NCBI GenBank assembly: GCA_030734395.1
Contig: JAUZTG010000048.1
Location: forward strand, 2,480,001-2,544,000
DNA from: Sarocladium kiliense
Taxonomy: Eukaryota; Ascomycota; Sordariomycetes; Hypocreales; Sarocladiaceae
DNA length: 64,000 nucleotides
Direction of reading: 5' to 3'
Shown: piece after piece, positions 34,952-46,638 of the stretch
How the letters are laid out: every line of letters starts with the position of its first letter
Numbering within the stretch: the first letter of the stretch is position 1
Position numbers and translations under genes: made by a program
Notes under the pieces: generated by a model
The model's input: only the letters and a program-made list of their open reading frames with translations
What the model was told of the DNA's origin: nothing
Databases searched by the model: none

Positions 34952-35314
34952 GGTGGCTCTGGATAGTCTTGTAGTTCAATAGTATCGTCAATCTTTTGCT
35001 CTATGATCTGATGTCTACTCTGGAAATTGATCAATTAACAATCGAAGCCGGATTTCGATAAAATCACCGTGGTCCGTCTCCAAGATTGTGCCGGCTGAAA
35101 TGTTTGGCCCTGCCCAGCCGTAACGTGGTGAGCGGCCCATCGGCTGGCTCCCGATGGAAGCAATAGTAGTACGGTTGATGAACACAATGATACTCTCAAT
35201 GATGCTCCTGGGTGGCTCATTCATGTTCGTAGACTTGTTGGGATTAGGTCTCGCTCAACGGGCAGGGCGTTTTAGGTAATAGGGTCTCGAGTTGCAAATA
35301 CATAGACTATCTTG
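34952..35314. other. Convergent intergenic region, no gene seen
   Basis: About 0.36 kb between the stops of the dioxygenase and the FMN dehydrogenase genes; 3' UTRs expected. Confidence 0.5.
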
Positions 35315-37057
35315 CTACAGGTGTGCTCGTGTTGCCGCGCCAGCAAATCCCAATCCTCTCGCGTCAACCTGCAGATGAAAGCCATCAGTATGCGTCCAGT
35401 CACAATTAGGCGGTAGCAAAGACGTATAGCCATCCAGCGGGTGTAGGGAGAGCTTACATGAGTTGGCCGCAGCTGATCAACAGACGCAACACCCAGCAAA
35501 CCCATCGTCATCTCCATCTCATGCTTCAAAATCCTGATCGCCTTGCCTACACCTTCTTCTCCAAAGGCAAGGGCAAATAAGAACCCTCGGCCAATGGCCA
35601 CGCCTTTCGCACCAAGGGCCAGCGCCTTGACAATGTCACTTCCACGAGAAATGCCTCCATCCGCAATGACGTCGCACTTCTCAAATACCTCGGGGCAGTT
35701 TTCGCGTATCTCCAACAGTGTCTCAGCCGAGGATGGCGCCCCGTCTAATTGTCGACCGCCGTGATTGGAGAGCCACGGATGAACACCGTGCTGCATGCAG
35801 AGCGCAGCATCTTCCCAGCATTGAATTCCCTTGATCGCTATCGGTAGGCTCGTGATTGACTTGAGCCAGTCAATTGCGCCTACGAAGTCGAAACCGTCAT
35901 ATACGGCACTTCTGTACGTGAGAATAGGACCTATTTAACTGGCACAAGAGACTTACGGGCGTGTGTTAGAGATCGAGTTGGCTAGGGCGGACTCGTTCTC
36001 GTCTGGATCGGGGTCCTGCCATTAGGTTAGCAAGGAATCAGGCCAGGATATTCTTTCGAGGACTCAAACGTTTTCTTCAATGTTGTATCGCATATCCCGT
36101 TCTCGTTTGCCGACCTGCACAGCATCCACGGTGAGAGCGAACCCTTTGTACCCAAGCGCCTCAGCCTGTCTTATCTCCTTCTTGGTAATCTCCAAGTCTC
36201 TCATTGCATAAATCTGCCAATATAGTGTTTGTTTAGGAGCTCGCACATCCGCCAGCTCCTTCTGCGAGCAACCAGCGTTATTGCAGACCCATTGTAGGAT
36301 GTCATACTTGGCTGCGGCTCGTGTCCACAACATCTCTCCTTGTCGATGAGCAAACTTGCCACCTCCTGCAGGGGCGATGAAGAAGGGGGCGGAGAACGTT
36401 GAGCCAAGAATGGTCGAGGAAATGTCGATTTGGCTAACAGGCTTGAGGATGCGGGGACGGAAACGAATGGCATCCCATGATCTCGAGTTCCATCTTGTTG
36501 CGATTTCTGAATCTGCGCCTGCTTTGAAGACTGTGAACGGTTAATTGTTGGAACCGCCTCTTCAGGTGGTTATTTGTAGACTTTGGAATGGAAGCCTTAC
36601 ATGCAAAGTGCTTTGGGGAGAGTATGCCTTGTGCAGCAGCCTCGAAGTCGTCAATGTTGATCACTCGAACGAGTCGCTTGCGTTCAGCTCTCGTCAATCT
36701 AGCATCTTGTCTTTGAGTATCCTTAGACAATCTTGCGTGTGCCACATTGCCAATCTTAGGTCTTGAAATTTCCATCATGAGTGTCATTGTTCAAACATTA
36801 TAGTTGGACAGAGTGTTCGCAGCGTGCTTCATCACTTACATTTGGCTTTTATACTTGATTAGTAGGTCCTTTGAGTGTACTTCCTCAAAAGGCCCAGTCG
36901 CGTCTCCTCCGGCGAGCTTCAAGATAACTTGCTTCCCTCCGGGGTGGGTGTCTAAGAAGTTGGTCACATCATACGCTTCGCCCTGAATGATGATCCAACA
37001 GCTTGTTGATGATGCATGCTGGGAGACTTCCAAACTGGAAAGGAGCGTATTAGTCAT
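35315..37057 (-). CDS. Cytochrome b5-fused FMN-dependent 2-hydroxyacid dehydrogenase (CYB2-like)
   Basis: Six exons: 35315-35368, 35458-35911, 35957-36015, 36070-36521, 36601-36761 and 36840-37057, giving 465 residues. The first 70 or so residues are a cytochrome b5 domain with both heme histidines (His38 in THPGG, His61 in EEVHSKD). The TIM-barrel flavin domain follows, with PFFIAPAGGGK, the active-site SNHGGRQLD and the FMN phosphate loop ADGGISRG with ALGAKGVAIGRG. This is the yeast flavocytochrome b2 architecture, which oxidises L-lactate or another 2-hydroxy acid and passes electrons to cytochrome c. Unlike mitochondrial Cyb2 there is no targeting sequence before the b5 domain, so a cytosolic 2-hydroxyacid oxidase is likely. 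Intron 3 has an unusual donor (GTTTGA). Divergent from the transporter gene. Confidence 0.92.
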
Positions 37058-37811
37058 GGTCTGTGATTCTCGAACTGAAAGGCTATGGTGGAAATGCTAG
37101 CTCACGTGGTGGTCATCGTAGGAGTCAGATAAGTGGCATCCAAATCGTCAGGGTCCCGTGGCTGTCCATCAACGAGACAAAAATGCAGGCGAAACACCAA
37201 TGATAAAGCTGCTATACCATGCTTAGCTATCGGCGGATGACCTGTGGCCAGTCCCGACCTGCATCGCTTGATACTTTACCCTGTCCCGGATCGAGACTCT
37301 CGCATTGACATCTTGCAACTTTGAAGCTGCACGGACCGAGCACCTGGTACCCTTACCGAGTCTACCCCCGATTCACCAAGCCCATATCACGACTGCGCTT
37401 CACTAGCGGGCGCCAGAAACCACCATATCTCTGGGGTAGACAAGGATTCTGGAGCTACCAGCCCAGCGAGGAATCCACATTGCAATCAGTGCAAGATAGC
37501 GCTAGTCTGCTGTACTGATACCCCAGGATGTCTTGTCGCGAGACGTCAATCTGTCGCTCTTCTCTGTATCTTGACCTTGATAAGTTTCGGCAAGGGACCG
37601 TGTCTTAGCGTGCCAACCTCCTGATAATGTCGTTGTGATGGATGGCCGGGTGTGAGATGTGCCATGTGCCTTGCAACCGGCTATTAAACTGGCTGAGCGA
37701 CTCCCAGCATCCTAGCTGGACGCAAGACATTGACCTCTTCGTATTGAAGGAACGTCGCATCGAACATTCTGCTTGTTGCTTTCATCACTCTCGTATACCA
37801 AGAATCCTATC
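37058..37811. promoter_or_regulatory. Divergent promoter of FMN dehydrogenase and MFS transporter genes
   Basis: A 754-base bidirectional region with one CGGACCGAG motif at 37332. Short frames inside it show no coding features. Confidence 0.6.
37332..37340. promoter_or_regulatory. Candidate zinc-cluster site CGGACCGAG
   Basis: Identical nonamer to that at 33287, 275 bases upstream of the dehydrogenase start and about 470 bases upstream of the transporter start. It links the two divergent promoters of the group. Binding by the neighbouring Zn2Cys6 factor is inferred. Confidence 0.45.
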
Positions 37812-39727
37812 ATGGAGTCTTCAAGGATAAACGTGGGCGACTCCAGGACGGAGAAATCCCCAGACAATGTGGTATGTTCACCATCTTCGATGAGCACATT
37901 CACAGTCTAATGCCTCATAAAGAAGGAAGGCTCCATTCAGTGCAGCGCAAGCGAGCCAAGTGAGAAGATCGTGGTCATGGAGAACACGGCTCAGAAAGAC
38001 AAGGCGCTCGCCCTGCTTTCTCAAGACACAACTCCTTTCGATCCGAAATCCCCAGAAGCCAAGGCTGTCCTCAAGAAGATCGACTATAGGATCATGCCCA
38101 TCGTCCTGGTGGTCTATATGCTCATGTTGGTTGATAAGAATAGCATCTCTTACGCCAACATTATGGGCATCAGGGACGAGACCAATCTTTCCGCGAGTCA
38201 GTACTCCTGGCTAGGCTCAATCGTTTAGTATGTCTCTGTTCATTTATGATCGGATTGATATCATTGCTGACCCGCGTTATAACAGCTTTGGCTACCTCGC
38301 TGGAGAGCTTCCTGTCACATTCATGATGCAAAGGGTTCCTCTTGCCAAACTCTTCTCCGTCATGGTCATTGCCTGGGGTTCTATCATGGTTTTCCACGCC
38401 GCCTGTAAAGACTTCGGCGGTCTCATGGCCGTCCGCTTCCTTCTCGGCGCCATCGAAGTCTGCGCAGCCCCTCTTGTCATCTATATCCTGGGCTCATGGT
38501 ACTCCAAAGAAGAGCAGGTCTCCCGAGTTGCCATCTGGTACACCAGCTCAGGATGGGGCCATGTTTTCGGTGGCTTCTTTGCTTGGATCATTTATCAGGC
38601 ACCTACGTTCCGATGGCAGGCTCTGTTCCTGTTCGAGGGAGGCTTGACCATCATCGTCGGAATTGTGATGTGGTTCTTCCTTGCGGCCTCACCTACTGAT
38701 GCCTGGTGGCTCAATGACGATGAAAAGCGCATCGCGCTGGAGAGGTGCAGATCGAATAAGACGGGCACAGAGGTGTGGAAGTTCAACAAGGCGCAGCTCA
38801 TTGAGACATTCTGCGATGTTCGCTTCTACCTCATCTTCCTCTTCTTGGTCTCCACTGGGCTTCCCAATGGTGGCCTGACTGTATTCGGTAGGACGCCGGG
38901 CGACTCCAGCAGCACATTGACCTTGCACTGACCAGAAATCCTAGGTCCCTCTATCATTGCCGCGTTCGGTTTTTCCAAGGAGCAGTCGACGCTCCTGAGC
39001 ATGGCCCCTGGTGCAGCCGCTGTATTAGGCAGTTTGCTCGCCCTTGTTATTGCGAGATACACAAACCGAACTCTAGCGGGCATTTTCAGTCTGGTCCTCT
39101 CATGTGTTGGAATCATCATGATGTTCACTATCCCGGCATCCAGTCACGCTGCTCGCTATGGAGGATATATCCTCACATTACAATGTAAGCACTCTAACCA
39201 ATTAACATTGTTGATAGCTTTGTGAGCAGTATGCTGACTCTTTTAGTCCCTGTATCTGTTCTCTTTGTCATCACTTTCATGACCGCTGGTGTCGGCGGCT
39301 CAACCAAGAAGATCGCCTTCGGCGCAGCATACCAGCTTGGATACACCATTGGCAACATTATCGGCCCTCAAACGTACAGAGAATCCGATGCCCCAAACTA
39401 CTACGTAAGCGTCTCTTCATCTCGTGCGGTCTCGCATATCAGGGTTGACAGAGTATACAGGTCGCAAAATACACCATGCTGGCCTTCCTGGTTTTCTGTA
39501 TTTTCATCATTGCTACCATTGGCTCGCTACACTGGTGGTGGAATAGGCGCAGGGATCAACAGGATGAGCTTGATAGAAGAAGTAAGTTTACCATTGTGGC
39601 CCTCGCTGTTTGACTATGACGATACTGACTCTGCCTCTCAGACGGCGTGGTTCATACAGTGATGGAGAACGAGGAGTTCTCGGACATGACAGACTTCCAA
39701 CTTCGGTCTTTCAGGTATCCGATCTGA
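37812..39727 (+). CDS. MFS transporter, allantoate/nicotinate permease (Dal5/Tna1) family
   Basis: Seven exons: 37812-37871, 37941-38227, 38286-38887, 38945-39184, 39247-39404, 39461-39581 and 39642-39727, giving 517 residues. Twelve hydrophobic segments are visible. The family marks of the anion:cation symporter group are present: KIDYRIMPIVLVVYML at the first helix, DKNSISYANIMGI, RFLLGAIEV, GSWYSKEEQVSR, and near the C-terminus a short polar tail with DMTDFQLRSFRYPI. Characterised relatives carry allantoate, nicotinate, biotin/pantothenate or similar carboxylates into the cell with protons. It probably imports a small organic acid for the enzymes next door. Divergent from the FMN dehydrogenase gene. 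All splice joins keep frame. Confidence 0.92.
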
Positions 39728-42700
39728 ATGGACAAGCAAGCAAAGGTAGAATATGTTTAAAGCCTGTCGGACGCAGAAGTTCATCAACTGAGTGTTTGAT
39801 GACCTTAGTACAATTTACGTCAAAGATTTGCGTTTGTTGCTGCGTGCGATCCTAGTTGCTACTTCATAGCGTCCAACTGCCCTGCTGATACGACGATTGA
39901 ACGTCTTGCTTTTCTCGGGATCATTTCCGTCATTATTATCGTTGCACATGTCTCCGCTTCCCGTTGCTTGTCATAATAGCCGCCGTACAGTAGCGCATCA
40001 TGGTGAAGGCGTGTTCGTCATGCCTTAAGGTTCGCACTCACTCCAAAGACCAAGTGGTATAGCAGTGCCAGGTGCAAGCTACAACTTGAAAGACAAAGAT
40101 GTTACGCTAGTCTCCTCACTGAATGAATTGGAAGGGTGTCATGAGCGATATTGGAGTAAGGAGTTCTTCAAAGAGCCTGCTCATTCTGGAATTCATCGTT
40201 CAGGGTAGGTTGCGACATTGGAACTCCTCTCCCTGCAGCTTTGAGAGTACAGGGCTTCACGGAGGTAACTTTAGCCCAAGCCTATGTGGCTTCGTTGATT
40301 CTCATTGGACAAATGAGTGTTGTACGGTGATGAGTTGGCTCAATCACGTCTTGAGTGGCTTACGAGCGTTTCGTGGTCAGACCCGACGCCATGGCACGAG
40401 GCAGCTGAGATGAGCTCCGGTGATAAAGAGGCGTGGGACTATTATACCCTTAACGTGAGTCTTGTGGACAGGGGTACAGTTTACGGGTGTCAATAGTGGC
40501 GTCGATAGTTCCTGGTGGCCTTCGCGGTCCGTCGATGAAGGCATCATGACCCTATCGGCCATCTTTGCCATGCCCACTGGACCTTGGGCACGTGTTCATT
40601 GCGGACATTCAACAGATCCCAAACCAAGTTCAGAGAGAAACGAAGGAAGAATCCAGGCCGACGCGACTCGACTGTGGAGGCCGGTAATTAGCATGGGTGG
40701 CACTATAGACGGGGTTGCGCCGTCGTTTTCTGTATGCCCACTTGGCGTCCCGCTGTCAGCAAGTGCCGCCACGAACGCGAGGAGTTCCCCAATGTCCGAC
40801 TGATATTAACAGCACCGGCAGATACCTGAGAGCAAGCGGACTGATCTACATTTCGCTCATCAAGTATTCAAGCCCCGGACTGTCTGTGTTCGTGGCCTAC
40901 ATCTTGCTCAGGCATGCCTAACATTTGCCTACGGTCTTGTTCCCTCCGAGACGTCCGAGCTCGAGGGCGAAGACTGGGGAAGGAAGGAATAAGAAAAGAA
41001 ACAAGTTTGAAAGTGAGACGGTTGGACGCACAAATGGGCTGACTGGGTCGACATGTCTTGTGAACCCCTCCCCTATCTGGTGACGAAGGCGTGATGGGCT
41101 CCGATGCACCTGGCCGGGGGAATGGGCTGTACATGTTCAGCTCTTTGCCTTGCATAGAGATTATACTTTTAGGTTCCACATTGGCCAAGACACTTCGCAG
41201 AGTTGACGGCCAGTTGCTGCAAGCCATTGAGAGGCACTTGATCAGGGTGACAACCTTTAAGACCTGGCGCAATGCAGGGACGCTTTCAAAAGATTCTTTG
41301 TGGAAGCAGAGCTCAAAGACGGCTCTTTTGGTACCCGAGTAGGCCCCGCTTGCGCCGTTGGCCTTGAACTTTGGCCCCGAGCGAGGCGTTGGCTGAAACG
41401 AGCGATGCTCTGGGAGGAGTGGAGACGGATGCAACCCGGCATCGGACTTTGTGCATGCAAGGCTTGGCCTGACCCTTCCAGGGACTTGTGCTCCGCGATG
41501 TACACTTTGCTTGTTTGCATGCCGCGAGAAGATGCGGATGTTGGCTGCATTGCGTTTGGATCTTCGCTGCCCCAGAGGAGTTTTGTGTTGCCAGACAGAA
41601 ACCTGCTGTGGAAAGTGGAAACGCGCCGAGCCTGTGAGGAAGTGCCGTGATACGCATGAAGCGCTCGGACATGTGTCAAGTCAGGCGAGATAAGGTCGAG
41701 TCCGAGCAACTGGCTCTGGGGAATTCTCTGGCTCTCTCTCTGGAGTGCATCCAGGTCAATAAGACCAATACCACGCATCGTTCCCCCCCGCTGCTCGTAC
41801 GGTTGTCGGCTTGCTATCACCGTGGCGAGTGAGAGCTGCCACCTTGCGAACGACTACTCCAGGTAAACGTCATTGGCCTGGTGCTGGCTAATATGTGGCA
41901 ACGGAGATGTTGCGGCAGACGAGGGTATTCCTTGCTGGAGGATGTGCAGCATCGCGTGAGATGTCAGGAGCCATGTCGCAAAGCTGTCCCGAAGCCGATC
42001 GAAGAAGGGTCAGGTCCCAGGGTCAACCTGGCTAAGATGGAAGTCGAAAACGTATGAAGTCAACTGGTCGGAGAACAAGACCCCAAGCAGTTCGCGTTGG
42101 AAGCTTCCCGACGAAGGTGCCTTTGTCTTGTGCGAGCGATACTTCTTTTGAGAACCTTCCGCGGCCGTTGGTGTCTCATTTTGACAGCTCTTGGTACCAT
42201 TGTTTAACCATCATAGCGAAGCTTTCATGTTCCCTTTGAACAAGGTTTCAAGGCCCAGGATCATCTTCAAACACAAGGATCTTTGACTGTTGCGTCTGTG
42301 ACGAGGCCAAACAGCTACCATAGCACCGTGACGAAGTCACCATCTCACATCGGAGCAATGATCTTGCAGACAATTTCCGTCTACTTTGAATTCGATTGGG
42401 GCGTCCGGGGATACACAATTGGCTCAGTGGACCCCAATTTGAATGAGGGTGTCAGCAACAGGCATGACCCATGTCGACTCGGAAAGGGGGCGGCCATGGG
42501 CGGATGGCGACCAGGGGACTGAATCAGACCAAGAAGCGTGGACCGCATGGCAGGGAAGCAGAGCTGGGATGGCGAAAATACCGAAGGAAGGGTTCGGGTG
42601 ATGAGGAGATTGCAAGAAACCCTGTGCAGTGGCGAGAGAATCGATCCATGCCCATATGGATCGATTCGTGATAATTTCATGGTCTATGGGGAATTGGGAT

Positions 42701-43900
42701 AGGAGAAGCACTGCAATGGAGACGAGAGAAGCGAAGTGGAAGCCTGGCCCCCATTGTTCGAGTCGTGATGGGGGCATTGGAATGCGGTACCACCCGCACC
42801 CGTGCCCACCACTCCCACCGCCAGCATGGCTATGAGGACGGATGCGCGGGAGGGACGGAGAGACGAGAGAAGCGACGTGATACCCTGTGGGAAGCAGTCG
42901 CTCTTCGCAGATGGGGAATGAGTTTGACATTGGGTTGCCTATCAACCCAAAGTATGTGTAGGTAAGGTCCTGAGGAATGGTACTCTTTGCACCTGCAGCC
43001 AACTTCATTAATCTCAGGAATAATCCCCCGACGTAGTGCATATGCACGCTGCCAGGCACAGTATTAATCCCCTGCACCGAGCTGCCAGCAGCACATCCCA
43101 CTCACTGTACTCGCTGCCAGTGGCTCGCCTGTGAGCCTCAGAGGCCCTGCAGTGCCTGCACAACTCTTGGGTTGTCCTCCGATACTGATGTGACAGCGCT
43201 ATCCCGCGTTGGGACTGCCCCTGCGACGCTAACAACGGGGGAGAGGGGCTCCAGCAGCACAGGCCCTGTACTGCAACTTATCGCTTGGTCCTTCCGAGGT
43301 ACCTGCAGCCCCCACTGTATCTTGCCGTGCAGCGCAGGTACCCTCCCAACGGATCCAGCCCACGTTTGCCCCTGGATCAACGCCGATGCGAGAGCCAGAC
43401 ATGGGCAGGCCACCTCCTACCCCTGCTTCACTTCACCACCCAAGACAAGGGGGCCCCCAGTCTGGTCCCGTCCCCCAGCAAGCTTCATCCATTTCCTCGC
43501 TCTGCCCCCTCTTGCCTTTGCTCAAGCCTCCTGTACGGCCATTCTGCGCTGCTACAGCTTGTCCTCGAGCTCCTCAGTTGCTTTTTCTTCCATTCTTCTC
43601 CCACTCCAGCTGTCCCTTCTCCCCTCTCGTTCCGACCCTCATTGCTCGAGGCGACGACTCCTTCACCCAAGGACCTTTGCCATCTTCTTTTCATTGCGAG
43701 CATTCTATCGACTGTTCGCTCTTCTCTTCTAGTCCTCTCGCCAGCTATCTCCCGACCAGCTTCTCGAGGTGTCGTATCTTAATTGCCGGATGGCCTGTTG
43801 AGCAGCTTCCCTTTCCTCGCCGAACAGCGACCCAGCGTCGCCATCACCATATCTTTACAGCCACATCTTTCTTCAACATCTCCTATCCGCGTCGCCCATC
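39728..43900. other. 4.2 kb gene-free stretch and DENN-gene leader
   Basis: From the transporter stop to the DENN-gene start. No frame in 39.8-43.0 kb shows a domain, signal peptide or believable splicing; the longest (minus 40868-41434 and 42424-43101) have composition typical of chance frames. From about 43.3 kb the plus strand becomes pyrimidine-rich, as expected for the promoter and leader of the DENN gene. Upstream frames here (43285-43782; 43386-44003) overlap the leader and could act as upstream ORFs, but this is unsupported. Confidence 0.5.
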
Positions 43901-46638
43901 ATGCCTCCTTCTCTCAACGCACACTCCTCTTTCACCCGGCCAAGGACCGGCGACCGCGAGGGCCGGCCCAGCACCCGCGATCAGGGTAATGACAACCTGC
44001 TGATTCCCAGCCGTACCTCTTCGCTGCACTCCCGTATCACTCAGCCCATCCCCTCGACCCTCAGCAACAAGCCCCAGCAACGAACACCTAAGACTCTCAC
44101 CCATGCTTACATGGTCTGCGGTGTTGGCCGTGAGCCATCCCAATGGGTCAAGGCACCTGCCCCGGCTCAAGGCAAGATCGGCCACATGAAGGGTGCTGTT
44201 GGCCAATTCTGGCTTCCTGAAATCCTCGGCAGCAGCCCTCGTCTGGAGCAGGACAATGAAATCGCCCGTGCTCTTCACGCTGCCATGCGGGTAAGTTCTC
44301 TGGAGGGACGGGAGGGCGACGAAGAACTGAGAAACTAATGAGAACCGAAACACAGGCTTGTTTCCCCCATGATGTCGAGATCTGCACCGGACGCAGCCAG
44401 CCTCACTGCGTTCACCACGCGTTTGTCCTGCAGCAGGATTCTTCTCACACCCTCTACGGCATCTCTCTGCGAGTCTGGTCTCGCGCTGATGAGAAGAGGG
44501 CCGAAACGATCCGCGATTTGCGCAAGAGAACCGAGCCTGACTTCTATGACAACCCGGACGAGACATACTGGATCCCTTACTGTCTGTCCTTCCTGTCCCG
44601 CTACCCTCTGTACAATTTGCTCGGCGACTACCTCCGAGGCATGTGGATTCACTGGAACAAGGCTACCAACCTCTTCCATGCTGAGGAGGTTTCTCGCATT
44701 CTCAGCTTCCCGGCTCCTCGTCTAAATGACCTGGTTCGCATCGACATGAAGGACTATGCCTTGTGCTACCAATTCCCTTCATCTCCAACTGGTTTCCAGA
44801 ACTTTGCCATGTGGCCGCTCTTCACCTGTTTGTCGATTCCCAACATCGTGGGAGTTATCGAGGCTGCCATCTCTCCCACCCGCCGTATCATCTTCGTCAG
44901 CCACTACCCTGCCATGCTTACCATGGCTGCCGAGTCAGTTCGCTACTGCGTTCGCGTTTACGAATGGAGTGGCCTCTACGTGCCGGTGGTCCACGCCCGC
45001 CACGCTAAGGAGCTCGTCCAGGAGCCCGGCCCTTACATCCTTGGTGTGACTGCTGAGTGCCGATCCCTGTTCACCGCGCCTACCGACGCCCTCGTTGTCG
45101 ACTTGGATCGCAACTTTGTTCTGACCTCGAGCCCCCCGACCGCATTGACTCCTAGCCAGCGCAACAAGTTCGTCACTCGCCTAACTCAGTCCCTCAACGG
45201 TGACGTGACTCCCTCTGGAGTCCCACAGCACCTTCGCTCCGCTTATGGTGGCGGCAAGCTCGTGCCTGCTGGTCAGATCATCGTTATGCGTGGCGAGGTT
45301 GAGTCTATCCAGGATCCTGAGTGGTGGAATCAGGACTCTGTGATGGCTGTCATGGACCATGTCTGCGAGAAGATGGGCCGCAACACAGGCATTAAGGCCG
45401 TTTTCGGTGGCGCCGTGAAGAAGCCTCTTATGACCAAGGTTTCCATGCGTCACCTGAACGAGATCGTCCGTGAGAGGAACCAGTACTCTCGTGACGCTCT
45501 TGAGGCTTGGCAGGACTTCATCAACCTCAAGGGTCGCATGGATACTGAGCTCAGCAAGGTTACTAAGCGCAACAACTACCTGGTCGAGGAGCTCGAGTCA
45601 TGGAAGCAACAGTTCCTCAAGTTCCAGGCTTTTGCTGAGCAGCTCACCAAGGAGACGCAGGATCTCAAGGTCAAGATTGAGAACCACAAGCGCGAGAACC
45701 GCCGTCTTGCCGGTCTTATCGACCAGCAGAAGGATGATAACGCCCGCCTCTCTGTTCGTCTCACTGGAACCGAGAAGCAGCGTGATGACGCTCTCGAGGC
45801 TCTGGTTCTGCAACAGGAGATTGCCGAGGAGCTCGAGCGTGAGCGCAAGAGAAACAAGAAGGAGCTTGCCCAGCTTCAGCACACGAACGCCACCATTCTG
45901 CGCCAGCGCGACGAGGCTCGCCGTGTGGTACTTCACCTGCGCAGCCTTGTTGGCGGACAGAGCCACCACATGGAGCACATTGTGCAGTCGCTCACCAAGC
46001 CGGATGATCTCTCATCCGAGATTGAGGACGGATACGAGCTGGAGGAGGAGGAAGAGAAGGCATCAGATAACGGCAAGCTGAGGGCTTCTTCTCGTGCCAG
46101 CAAGAGGCAATCCGGCGCTAGCTTCGTCGATGTTGCCGATCGCCACCTCAAGGACAAGACCGATGCTATTGCTCACATTGTACGCAACATCGCCGAGCAG
46201 TGCGCTGCCGCTGTGGAGAGCCTGCAGCTCGCCCAAGATGCCGAGGTGCGCGAGAACCGCCGCCACAGCAACTTATCTGCCACTCAGAGTGAGGACGGCC
46301 ACTCTGCCGCCACCTCTGACCTTGGCGACGACAGCCTCCTGCAGCCATCGGGCAGGAACTCTAGCATTCCTCCCACTCCGGATCTGATCCCCAACCGCGC
46401 AAGCACTGCGATGTCTTTTGCCTCCACTACAACTACTCCTGAGCGCTCCAGCCAGCAGTACATGGTCAAGGATGACATCCCCACCAAGATCATGGAGGAC
46501 GAGGAGGAGGACTTCGAGGATGCCCGCAGCGATAATGGCCATGCCTCCCACGAGAACGGTGTTGTTTCCAAGCACACCGAGTCTCTTATCCAACGCCCAG
46601 CCGGTGCACGGATCAGTGCTCTCGGTGGCACTAGATAA
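43901..46638 (+). CDS. DENN (AEX-3) domain protein with coiled coil
   Basis: Two exons, 43901-44290 and 44356-46638, giving 890 residues. After a disordered Ser/Arg/Pro-rich N-terminus (about 1-60), the tripartite DENN module runs to about residue 480, with CHPF-type uDENN features, then YWIPYCLSFLSRYPLYN and RRIIFVSHYPAMLTMAAES in the core. DENN proteins exchange GDP for GTP on Rab GTPases and so steer vesicle transport. Residues about 495-640 are a long charged heptad region (KRNNYLVEELESWKQQF onward) predicted to be a coiled coil. The rest is acidic and Ser-rich with an NG/ED-rich end. The in-frame GTAAGT donor and CAG acceptor give a clean join after RALHAAMR. The fungal family is conserved but poorly characterised; its Rab partner is unknown. 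Confidence 0.88.

Noticed and set aside
35272..35314. Read-through C-terminus of the FMN dehydrogenase (frame ending at 35272)
   Set aside because: A GTAAGC donor at 35457 and CAG acceptor before 35368 give an in-frame end typical for the family; the longer frame ignores this intron.
40868..41434. 188-codon minus-strand frame
   Set aside because: Low-complexity, Arg/Ser/Pro-rich chance composition and no family features.
42419..42480. Possible tRNA A-box (TTGGCTCAGTGG)
   Set aside because: No matching B-box or acceptor stem follows; cannot fold as a tRNA.
42424..43101. 225-codon minus-strand frame
   Set aside because: Gly/Pro/His-rich chance composition; no domain or homolog recognised.
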